This document shows, piece by piece, positions 31,806 to 38,936 of a stretch of DNA of 50,286 bases; position 1 is the first letter of the stretch, and every line of letters starts with the position of its first letter. Under the pieces are notes generated by a model. It did not search any database, was not told where the DNA came from, and saw only the letters and a list, made by a program, of their open reading frames with translations. A program made the translations under genes and the position numbers. This DNA is from Polyangiaceae bacterium (GTDB taxonomy: Bacteria > Myxococcota_A > Polyangia > Polyangiales > Polyangiaceae). The DNA is taken from positions 1 through 50,286 of the forward strand of contig JALHPN010000036.1 of assembly GCA_022842465.1 (NCBI GenBank). The letters are read 5' to 3'.

Positions 31806-32500
31806 CAACTCTCCGGGGACGAAGGTGCCGGCGCCGCGTCGAAGTACGGCCGCGAGCGCTTCCGCGTGAGGGCGAGGACGACGAGCGCGGACGACAGCGT
31901 TCGGAACGCCAGCCCGAGCGGCGCCTCGAGACGCATCTTGAAGTCCTCGATCTTGTCGGCGCGCGCGCGCCACTCCGGGGGAAACGCCTGCTCCTGGAGC
32001 GCGACGCGGCACGCGTGCTCCCACGTGCGCTCCGCGGCGCGGACGTCGCGCGTGAGGAAGTACGTCGCGACGGCGACCACGGCTTGCACCGAGACGACCT
32101 GGACGAGGAGGCCGCGCGATCCGCGACGGCCGCCGAGCCCTCGCGATGCGAGCGCGAGGAGCGCGGCGCCGAGGACGAAGGTGGCGCTCGCGAGGGGGAC
32201 CGTGCGGTTCCGGGTCGCGCCGTAGACGTCGAGCAGATCGACGTAAGCCGTCTCCGCCTTCACCCGCGCCGCCTCGTCCTCGATCGTCCCGTGGATGCGC
32301 GCCGCCGCCTGCGAGCTCTCCGAGCGGTACATGTCGAGGCGGGCGCATCCGTCCCACCAGCTCGAGGTGCCGAGGACCATCGCGACCAAGAGCGCGAGCA
32401 CGAGCCAGCGCGGTCGGCGCTGCGATGCGTCCGCCGGCGGGACGACGCTCGCGCGCTCGCTCCCGTCGTCCTCTTCGACCTCCGGAGGACGCGATGACAT
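31805..32500 (-). CDS. membrane protein of unknown function upstream of mutL
   Basis: Predicted 231-residue inner-membrane protein. An acidic cytoplasmic start is followed by helices at about 32-46 (WLVLALLVAMVLGTSSWW), 103-118 (LASATFVLGAALLALAS), 130-150 (LLVQVVSVQAVVAVATYFL) and 200-212, with a charged loop between the first and second. No family motif recognised. Its TGA stop overlaps the mutL start by one base (TGATG on the minus strand), so it is translationally coupled to mutL, and it is the first gene of the mutL-miaA operon. Nothing in its sequence points to DNA repair. Confidence 0.68.
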   Translation of the reverse strand: MSSRPPEVEEDDGSERASVVPPADASQRRPRWLVLALLVAMVLGTSSWWDGCARLDMYRSESSQAAARIHGTIEDEAARVKAETAYVDLLDVYGATRNRTVPLASATFVLGAALLALASRGLGGRRGSRGLLVQVVSVQAVVAVATYFLTRDVRAAERTWEHACRVALQEQAFPPEWRARADKIEDFKMRLEAPLGLAFRTLSSALVVLALTRKRSRPYFDAAPAPSSPES

Positions 32501-32603
32501 GGCGTCGGGATAGCACGGTCGCCCTGGTGCCGCACGCGTACCTCACGCCCGCGGTTTCGTGTTATGCGGGGCCCTGGTGAGCGATTCTCGGGGGTTTCCG
32601 ACG

Positions 32604-33458
32604 ATGGGATCGATGACGTCACGCGTGCTCGCGGTCTGTGCCCTGGTGGGCCCTCCGCTCCTCGTCTCCGGTGCGGCAGGAGCGCAGCCCACGAAGGCGG
32701 CCCCGAAGAAGCCCGAAGCGCCTGCGGCGAAGGTCGACGTCGCGCCCCTCGTGAAGAAGCTCGAGTCGGGAGCCCCCGATCAGGTCCGCGAGGCGCTCGA
32801 CGAGCTTCGCATCGCCGGCCCGGCCGGGGCGGGCGCGGCCGCCGCCGTCGGCAAGGTCCTCGCGCGGGGCCTCTCCCTCCCGCTGACGAAGAGCGCGATC
32901 GAGACGCTCGCTGACCTCGAGTCCGAGGCGGGCAGCCCCGCCCTCGCGCAGTACACGACGCACCGCAACCTCGAGCTCCGTCGCGCTGCCGTGAAGGCGC
33001 TCGGCCGGACGAAGGGGGCGGCGGCGACGGCGGCGCTCGCGCGCGCGCTCTCGGACGCGGACCCGATGGTCCGCGGGAACGCGGCGAGCGGTCTCGGGGC
33101 GCTCAAGGCGAAGGACGCGGTGCCCGACCTCTTCGTGGCCCTCGACCACCGCGTCAACGAGGCGGCGGCGGCGATCGGCCAGCTCTGCAACCCCGAGCAG
33201 TGCGAGCGCCTCGCTTCGAAGGTCGGCTCTCTCCCGTTCGACGTCGTGACGAGCGGCCTCGAGCCCGTGCTCTTCCGTCCCACCGAAGCCGTCTCCGACG
33301 AGCTGAAGATCAAGGTCGTCGGTCGCCTCCGCGAGCTCGGTACGCTCGAGTCCAACAAGTTCCTTCGCGACGTGCAGAAGCGCTGGCCTTCCGGCTCGTC
33401 GCCGCGCGTGAGGCAAGCCATCGACCAGGCCGTCATGGCGACGGCGGGAGGCAAGTGA
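32604..33458 (+). CDS. exported HEAT-repeat protein
   Basis: Predicted 284-residue protein with a signal peptide (about 1-24, TSRVLAVCALVGPPLLVSGAAGA, cleavage near AGA-Q), a Lys/Pro/Ala spacer and then at least four HEAT/armadillo-type helical pairs (about 45-200). Examples are RRAAVKALGRTKGAAATAALARALSDADPMVRGNAASGLGAL. Such repeats make protein-binding solenoids in the periplasm. The start could also be GTG 32577; ATG 32604 gives the more regular signal peptide, and GGGGG lies upstream. Its stop overlaps the start of the next lipoprotein gene by one base. That product also ends in HEAT-like repeats, so the two may form one complex. Confidence 0.75.
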   Translation: MGSMTSRVLAVCALVGPPLLVSGAAGAQPTKAAPKKPEAPAAKVDVAPLVKKLESGAPDQVREALDELRIAGPAGAGAAAAVGKVLARGLSLPLTKSAIETLADLESEAGSPALAQYTTHRNLELRRAAVKALGRTKGAAATAALARALSDADPMVRGNAASGLGALKAKDAVPDLFVALDHRVNEAAAAIGQLCNPEQCERLASKVGSLPFDVVTSGLEPVLFRPTEAVSDELKIKVVGRLRELGTLESNKFLRDVQKRWPSGSSPRVRQAIDQAVMATAGGK

Positions 33459-35221
33459 TGAGCATCCGCCGGACCCTCGGGCTCCTCTCGCTCGCGCTCC
33501 TCGCGGCGTGCGGGAGCGATCCCTCGAAGCCGAAGACGTTCTCCACGGACTGGCTCGACGACGGCGGCAAGAGCATCGCCGGTGTCTACCAGCGGCTCCG
33601 CAACGCCACGCCCGCAGGGAGCTCGGACGTCGCCGTCGCCGTCGCCGGCAACGGCGACAAGGTCGTCGGGGTCCCCCTCGCGGGCGGCGCGCCCTGGACG
33701 TTCCCGCACGCGGTGGACGCTCGACCCGTCGTCGCCGGTGGCGTCGTCGTCGTGTCCGGTGGGAACGAGGTCGTCGCCCTCGACGCGGTCTCCGGCAAGC
33801 GCCTCTGGGCGCGGCCGACCGGCGGCATGCCCTTCCTGGGCGCGGGCGACGACGGCCGTGTCACGGCCCTCACGTTCTCGCGCGCGGGGTCGAGCACCGT
33901 GCTCGTCGTCGATCGCGGCGGCCAGGTGAAGCAGCAGATCGAGACGGCGAGCCCGGTCGGGGTCCCGGCCGTCCTCGGCGGCGTCGTCTTCGTCCCCTGG
34001 GCGAACCAGTACGTGAGCGCGCTCGACTCGGGCACTGGCGAGGAGCTCGGCCGGGCGGTCCTCCGCGACAAGGTCACCCACGCGACGATGATCGGCCAGA
34101 GCCTCTACTTCGGCGAGGTCACGTTCGTGCGCTTCGACGAGCGGATCCCGGCGGCGTCGAGCGGGGGCGCGAGTCGGGTGACGATCCCCTCGCGCGAGCT
34201 CCCTGGGACCCCGCGTCTCCGGCCGCCCGGCACCGAGAAGGTGCCCGCCGTCGCGAACGCGCGCGACCAGGATCGCCTCTTCGCCCGTCCCGTGCCCGCG
34301 GAGCGCGCGGGCGTGTCGATCGACTCGGGCCGCTTCTACGCGAGCTACTTCCAGCTCGTGATGGGCTTCGACGCCGCGCGGGGGAACCTGACGTGGGTTC
34401 ACACGCATCCGACCGAGCTGCTCGGCGGGGCGGCGATCATGGGCGGTGTCGCGATCTGCGACGAGACCGGCAAGGTCCAGGTCCTCGACGCGCGTGACGG
34501 GAGTGTCACCTCCGAGGTGAGCTTCGGCGAGCCCATCAAGAGCTGCGTCGTCCACGCGGACACCTTTCGTGCGAAGGCGTCCGCCGGCGGCGGCAAGGCC
34601 CTCGCGGCGCAGATCCAGGAGGCGCTCGCGACGAAGGAGGCGACGCTCGCGACGGCGCAGCGACTCCTCCTCCGCGAGCTCGCCACGCAGACGGATGCGG
34701 GCGCGACGAAGACCCTGATCGACGTCGCGTCCGACCCGCGCGCCGCTCCCGTGCTCGTCGCCGACGCCCGCAAGGCGATCGCGACGCGGCGGAACGGAGC
34801 GAGCCACATGATCGCGGCGCTGGGCCGTCACTACGATTTCTTGAAGGACGTGCTCGCGTCCCCGCCAGTCGGCCCGATCGCCGACGCCCTCGCCGCGATG
34901 AAGGAGAGCACGGCGGCGCCGCTCCTCGCCTCGTACCTCGCCGATCCGGCCATCACCGACGACGACGTGAAGCGCGCGTCGGCGGCCCTCGTGGTGCTCG
35001 GGACGAAGGACGAGCTCCCCGCCTTGAAGCAGTTCTTCGCGGTCTACCGGGGGACGGCGGAGAACGAGGAGATCGTCTCTGCCGTGACGAGCGCGGCCGC
35101 TGCGATCCTCCGGCTCGATCCGAAGGAGGGGCGCGTCCTCCTCGAGGGGGCCGCCAAGGATCCGAACACGGTAGAGGCCGCCCGCGGGCGCCTCGAGGCG
35201 GTGCTCGCCTCCCCGAAGTGA
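33458..35221 (+). CDS. lipoprotein with PQQ-like beta-propeller and HEAT repeats
   Basis: Predicted 587-residue lipoprotein with lipobox LLAAC (Cys18). Residues about 45-380 show repeated WD/PQQ-type blades (GGVVVVSGGNEVVALDAVSGKRLW; GGVVFVPWANQYVSALDSGTGEEL; GGVAICDETGKVQVLDARDGSV), as in BamB and PQQ-binding propellers. The region about 395-587 is helical and HEAT-like (LLASYLADPAITDDDVKRASAALVVLG). The combination suggests a periplasmic scaffold. True BamB lacks the helical extension, so I would not call it bamB. It is translationally coupled to the preceding HEAT protein (TGATG). The gene ends two bases from the end of the convergent YkgJ-like gene. Confidence 0.8.
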   Translation: MSIRRTLGLLSLALLAACGSDPSKPKTFSTDWLDDGGKSIAGVYQRLRNATPAGSSDVAVAVAGNGDKVVGVPLAGGAPWTFPHAVDARPVVAGGVVVVSGGNEVVALDAVSGKRLWARPTGGMPFLGAGDDGRVTALTFSRAGSSTVLVVDRGGQVKQQIETASPVGVPAVLGGVVFVPWANQYVSALDSGTGEELGRAVLRDKVTHATMIGQSLYFGEVTFVRFDERIPAASSGGASRVTIPSRELPGTPRLRPPGTEKVPAVANARDQDRLFARPVPAERAGVSIDSGRFYASYFQLVMGFDAARGNLTWVHTHPTELLGGAAIMGGVAICDETGKVQVLDARDGSVTSEVSFGEPIKSCVVHADTFRAKASAGGGKALAAQIQEALATKEATLATAQRLLLRELATQTDAGATKTLIDVASDPRAAPVLVADARKAIATRRNGASHMIAALGRHYDFLKDVLASPPVGPIADALAAMKESTAAPLLASYLADPAITDDDVKRASAALVVLGTKDELPALKQFFAVYRGTAENEEIVSAVTSAAAAILRLDPKEGRVLLEGAAKDPNTVEAARGRLEAVLASPK

Positions 35222-35222
35222 G

Positions 35223-35918
35223 TCACGCGTCGACGCTGCGCTCGGCTCTACGCTTCGCGACCGCCCTGGCCTCGTCCTCCGGCGGGACGCCGTCGTGGAG
35301 CTTCAGCACGTCCCACCGTGCGTACAAGCAGCACTCGGTGCCCATCGGGAACTCGCGGCACGGGTGAGGGCGGATCGCGTAGATCCCGCACTTGTTGTCG
35401 CGCTTCAGGTGCCGGCACTTCTTGTTGTCGAGCAGCGTGAGGAGGACCCGGCCGTCCTTGTGGCGCTTCGCGAACGGCGCCTTCGTGAGATCGGCGCGAC
35501 CGCCCTCCCGGAAGCGTGCGAGGTCCTCGTCCTGGAGGATGACCTCGTTGTCCTGGCAGCAGGCCGCGCACTTCGTGCAGTCGAAGGCGATCTTCCGGGT
35601 CGGCCCCGGGTGCATCGAGTCGCGCTCGGCGCGCCGCTTCACGATCCAGAGGCAGTCGCGTGGCACGAGCGTCGACGCGAGCCCCTTGAAGGTGCCCTTC
35701 GTGTGCGTGTGCCAGCGCCACTTGCCGAGGTCGTAGATGGCCCACGCGCCGAAGTCGTCCGGGTTGTCCTCCGCAGGCTTCGGGAAGACGAGGACGGCGC
35801 GCTTGTCGGTCTCCCAGATCACGGCGTGGCCGCCGGCGCGGACGTGCGCGGCGGCCTCCTTGACGTACTTGGGCTTGAAGCTTCGGACGATCGGGCGGTG
35901 GACGGGAGTGACGGTCAT
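35223..35918 (-). CDS. YkgJ-family cysteine cluster protein (putative metal/Fe-S binding)
   Basis: Predicted 231-residue cytoplasmic protein. The N-terminal half (1-105) is a mixed alpha/beta region without known motif. The C-terminal half has the YkgJ signature CTKCAACC (Cys114, Cys117, Cys120, Cys121), followed by KKCRHLKRDNKCGIYAIRPHPCREFP and a further CC pair. Eight or more cysteines in this order are thought to bind zinc or an iron-sulfur cluster. Members have been annotated as Fe-S oxidoreductases, but the reaction is unknown. The ATG at 35918 is the only good start. The N-terminal extension is longer than in minimal family members of about 120 residues. Confidence 0.85.
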   Translation of the reverse strand: MTVTPVHRPIVRSFKPKYVKEAAAHVRAGGHAVIWETDKRAVLVFPKPAEDNPDDFGAWAIYDLGKWRWHTHTKGTFKGLASTLVPRDCLWIVKRRAERDSMHPGPTRKIAFDCTKCAACCQDNEVILQDEDLARFREGGRADLTKAPFAKRHKDGRVLLTLLDNKKCRHLKRDNKCGIYAIRPHPCREFPMGTECCLYARWDVLKLHDGVPPEDEARAVAKRRAERSVDA

Positions 35919-36004
35919 CTTCGAGGCACGCTTCTACCGAGTCGCGCGCGAGAAGGGAAGCGGCGGCCGTTGACGAGCGACGCCGTGGTCACCAGCATGG
36001 AGGC

Positions 36005-37000
36005 ATGCGCGCGATCGTGATCACGAGGCCCGGCGGCCCCGAGGTGCTCGAGCTCCGTGAGGTCGACGATCCCGTCCCGGGACTCGGGCAAGCTCGCGTC
36101 CGCATCCGCGCGTGCGCCGTGAACCGCGCCGACGTCCTCCAGCGCCTCGGCGGCTACCCCGCTCCCGCCGACGCGCCCGCTCGAGACATCCCGGGTCTCG
36201 AGATCGCGGGCGAGATCGACGCGATCGGACCGGGCACGACCGACGTGAAGGTCGGCGACCGCGTCCACGCGATCGTGAGCGGCGGCGCCTACGCCGAAGC
36301 CGTCGTCGTGCACGCGAGGACGCTCTCGCCGATGCCGGACGGGCTCTCGTTCACGGAGGCAGCGTCCCTCCCCGAAGCCTTCGTCACCGCCTACGACGCG
36401 ATGGTCTCGCAGGCGGGCCTCACCGCCGGCGAGACCGCGCTCGTGCATGCCGCCGGCAGCGGCGTCGGCACGGCCGCCGTCCAGATCGCGCGGGCGATCG
36501 GCGCGCGCGCGATCGGCACCGCCCGCACCGCGGCCAAGCTCGGGAGGGCGCGATCCCTCGGACTCGCGGAGGCCGACGGGATCGTGCCGGAGGGAGAGCC
36601 CCCGCGCTTCGCCGATCGCGTTCGCGCGCGGGCGGGGGGACGCGGCGTCGACGTGGTCCTCGAGCTCGTCGGAGGCGACTACGTGCCCGAGAGCCTCGCC
36701 GCCCTCGCGCCGAGCGGGCGTCTCGTCCTCGTCGGGCTCCTCGCCGGCAGCCGCGCGGACGTCGACCTCGGGCTCGTCCTCCGGAAGCGCCTCCGCCTCT
36801 TCGGCACCGTGCTCCGGGCGCGCCCGCTCGAGGAGAAGATCGAGGCCGCGCGACTCCTCACGCGCCTCGGACCGCTCTTCGCGTCGAGGGCGCTCGTGCC
36901 GGTCATCGACCGCGTGCTCCCGCTCGTCGACGCGGCCGAGGCGCATCGTCTCGTGGCGGACGGCGTGACCTTCGGCAAGGTCGTCCTCGAGGTCTCCTAG
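36005..37000 (+). CDS. zinc-independent quinone oxidoreductase (MDR family, PIG3-like)
   Basis: Predicted 331-residue NADPH-dependent reductase of the medium-chain dehydrogenase superfamily. It starts with the typical MRAIVITRPGGPEVLELREV. The substrate domain has the signature ACAVNRADVLQRLGGYPAP and GLEIAGEI; the cofactor domain has LVHAAGSGVGTAAVQIARAIGAR. The zinc ligands of alcohol dehydrogenases are absent, as in quinone reductases, and VNRADVLQR points to the TP53I3/PIG3-like subgroup. Length is normal. A GGAGG ribosome site lies three to four bases before the ATG. It converges with the rhomboid-like gene with a four-base gap. Confidence 0.9.
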   Translation: MRAIVITRPGGPEVLELREVDDPVPGLGQARVRIRACAVNRADVLQRLGGYPAPADAPARDIPGLEIAGEIDAIGPGTTDVKVGDRVHAIVSGGAYAEAVVVHARTLSPMPDGLSFTEAASLPEAFVTAYDAMVSQAGLTAGETALVHAAGSGVGTAAVQIARAIGARAIGTARTAAKLGRARSLGLAEADGIVPEGEPPRFADRVRARAGGRGVDVVLELVGGDYVPESLAALAPSGRLVLVGLLAGSRADVDLGLVLRKRLRLFGTVLRARPLEEKIEAARLLTRLGPLFASRALVPVIDRVLPLVDAAEAHRLVADGVTFGKVVLEVS

Positions 37001-37004
37001 ACCC

Positions 37005-37787
37005 TCAGTGCTCGCGCGCGTGTGCGAGGCACAGATCGCGCGGCTTGCCCCCGCACTTCTCACAAGAGCACACGCGGATGTCGGCGCCGTCGTCCTGCCG
37101 CGCGCCGCAGATCGCGCAGAGTCGCCCCGTCTGCTTGGAGGTCTTCGCCTCGGCGACGCGCTTCCTCGCCTGCTTCGCCGCGAGCGAGCGCCCGCCCACG
37201 AGCTCGAGGAGGTACCCGCTGAAGAAGAGGAGGTAGTTGCCGAGCGAGAAGAGGATCCCGATGCGCGCCCCGGCGTCGCCCTGCATGAACTGCCACCCGA
37301 TGAAGACCATCGCGACGCCAGCGAGGTATTTCATCTTGATCGGGATCGGCAAGAACATGATCTGGATCTCGACGTTCGGCCCGAGCGTCGCCAGCGCGAG
37401 GAACATCGACTCGTGGAGGAAGTAGTTCGTCTGCGGCCGCCCGCTGATGAACGCGGCGGCGATGCAGCCGAGCACTCCGACGAGATAGAAGACGTTCAGC
37501 TTGAACGCGCCCCAGCTCGCCTCGAGCCCGCCGAGGACCCAGTAGGCGAACATGAGCGTGAAGATCGCGAAGAAGGGGGAGCCCTCCGGCGGGTAGAAGA
37601 CGAAGCTCAGGAGACGCCACGGCTCGCGCGGGACGAGCTCCGGGACGAGGAGGAGCTTCGCCGCCCACGCGGGCTGCATCATCCTCATCAAGAAGACGAC
37701 GCCCATGCCCGCCACGAGCACGGAGCCGAGGCGCTCGATCGCGAGACGTCCGAAGGTGCGCTCGAGCTTCGAGAGGACGGCGTCCAT
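37005..37787 (-). CDS. rhomboid-like membrane protein without catalytic serine motif, with C-terminal Cys cluster
   Basis: Predicted 260-residue polytopic membrane protein with about five to six helices between residues 15 and 195. It has WRLLSFVFYPPEG after the first helix, as in rhomboids and derlins, and IPIKMKYLAGV before a late helix. The rhomboid catalytic GxSG in the fourth helix is not visible (FLHESMFLALATLG stands there), so it is probably proteolytically inactive, like derlins and iRhoms. A soluble C-terminal tail carries seven cysteines and two histidines (LCAICGARQDDGADIRVCSCEKCGGKPRDLCLAHAREH as a whole region, 223-260), likely binding zinc. The start at 37787 fits the first helix. 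Confidence 0.75.
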   Translation of the reverse strand: MDAVLSKLERTFGRLAIERLGSVLVAGMGVVFLMRMMQPAWAAKLLLVPELVPREPWRLLSFVFYPPEGSPFFAIFTLMFAYWVLGGLEASWGAFKLNVFYLVGVLGCIAAAFISGRPQTNYFLHESMFLALATLGPNVEIQIMFLPIPIKMKYLAGVAMVFIGWQFMQGDAGARIGILFSLGNYLLFFSGYLLELVGGRSLAAKQARKRVAEAKTSKQTGRLCAICGARQDDGADIRVCSCEKCGGKPRDLCLAHAREH

Positions 37788-37828
37788 GCGCGCACCTTAG
37801 CAAAGGCCGCGTGCGGGCGGGGCCTCCG

Positions 37829-38428
37829 TCAGTTGTTGGGGCTACCGCAGGCGAGCCAGGTCTCGATCTTCGCGAGGTCGGCGTCGGAGACCTGGCCCGA
37901 GAGGTAGGGCATCTTCGTCCCGCACGTACCCGTTGCCTGCATATTGCACAGAAGGCTGCTCTGGGCCTTGTCGGTCGAGCACGGGTTGATGTACGGCGTC
38001 GCGCCGACCTGGAAGGCGGCGAACTCGGCCCACGTGAGCGGGCCGTCGGAAGGCTCGATGCGCGGCTTGTACTTCGGCGCCGCGCCTCCGTGACAGTCGG
38101 AGCTCGCGGCGCAGTTGTTCGTCCCCAGGATGGCGAGCACGTCCGTCTTGAAGCTCACGGCGCAGGCTCCGGCGTCGACCGGGGCGCCGCCGTTCGCGAC
38201 GCAGACGATCTTCGTCGGCGTGCCGCCGGCGACGGCGACGCCGCCCTCTCCGCTCACGAAGTCGATCGTGCCGCCGGGCACCTTCTTCCCCTCGAGCGCG
38301 TTCGGCGGTCCGTAGAGGGGATCGTCGAGGCCCTTCTGGTAGTCGGTGATGCACGCGGCGACCGAGCCGACGAGGGCGGCACCGCCGAGCAAGCAGACCG
38401 TGAGGGCGCGGCCGATGCGCATCACCAT
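37829..38428 (-). CDS. cytochrome c-like lipoprotein with CX5CH motif
   Basis: Predicted 199-residue lipoprotein. Its signal has lipobox GSVAAC (Cys26). The C-terminal half looks like a small cytochrome c domain: a helix (KTDVLAILGTNNC), then Cys106 and Cys112-His113 (C-x5-CH) where CXXCH would be expected, a possible Met ligand region (MQATGTCGTKMPYL), and a final helix typical of class I cytochromes (VSDADLAKIETWLACG). Four more cysteines may form disulfides. Haem binding is plausible but unproven because of the odd spacing. ATG 38428 is chosen for the lipoprotein signal; 38422 is an alternative. It diverges from the DUF4266/DUF3570 operon. Confidence 0.68.
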   Translation of the reverse strand: MVMRIGRALTVCLLGGAALVGSVAACITDYQKGLDDPLYGPPNALEGKKVPGGTIDFVSGEGGVAVAGGTPTKIVCVANGGAPVDAGACAVSFKTDVLAILGTNNCAASSDCHGGAAPKYKPRIEPSDGPLTWAEFAAFQVGATPYINPCSTDKAQSSLLCNMQATGTCGTKMPYLSGQVSDADLAKIETWLACGSPNN

Positions 38429-38617
38429 GTGCCTGATCTTGAACTCCGGACGCGGAGAGCTCAAGGCCGGCGTCGTCTCTCCCGTCGCGTCGCCCTCGTG
38501 CGAGCGGGGTGAAATTTTCTGCAAGGGGTGAGGCCGGGCCGAGGTTCACGCGACGGATCGCGAGCGATCCACCTTCTTTCCTTCAACTTTGTCGCTGGAG
38601 GGTGTCGCGCGCGTCGC

Positions 38618-38623
38618 TATACT
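38618..38623 (+). promoter_or_regulatory. candidate -10 box of the DUF4266/DUF3570 operon
   Basis: TATACT, a five-of-six match to the -10 consensus, in the divergent intergenic region 38429-38646. No good -35 box at 16-18 bases. A GGAGGT ribosome site at about 38634-38639 precedes ATG 38647. Confidence 0.4.
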
Positions 38624-38646
38624 TTCGAGGAGTGGAGGTCGTCACG

Positions 38647-38865
38647 ATGGTGCGTCGCTCGAACGTGGTCCTGATGCTCGTCGGCTTGCTCGCACTGGCC
38701 TCGGCCGCGTGTACCAAGGTCGCTCCCTACGAGCGCGGGATGCTCGCTCACCCGACGATGACCGCCGACGAGATCGCGATCGGCCTCGACGGTCACGTGC
38801 GTGCCGTCTCGGAAGGCGCTGCGGGCGGCCTCGGCGGCGGCGGCGGCGGCTGCGGCTGCAACTGA
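38647..38865 (+). CDS. DUF4266 outer-membrane lipoprotein
   Basis: Predicted 72-residue lipoprotein with lipobox ASAAC (Cys22), leaving a 51-residue mature peptide. It has the DUF4266 hallmarks: VAPYERGMLAHPTM directly after the lipid Cys, a conserved H..A.SEGAAGG segment, and a glycine-run tail ending GCGCN. DUF4266 genes typically sit beside DUF3570 genes, as here, and in many bacteria also beside thioredoxin-like and FMN-transferase (ApbE) genes, which I do not see in this window. The function is unknown; the Gly/Cys end could be a modification or metal site. The GGAGG ribosome site supports the ATG at 38647. Confidence 0.9.
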   Translation: MVRRSNVVLMLVGLLALASAACTKVAPYERGMLAHPTMTADEIAIGLDGHVRAVSEGAAGGLGGGGGGCGCN

Positions 38866-38936
38866 ACGCGGCCGCACCGCGAAGACGACGAACAGAAAAG
38901 CGCGCGCATCGGGTTGAAGTTCGATACCGTGTTCGC

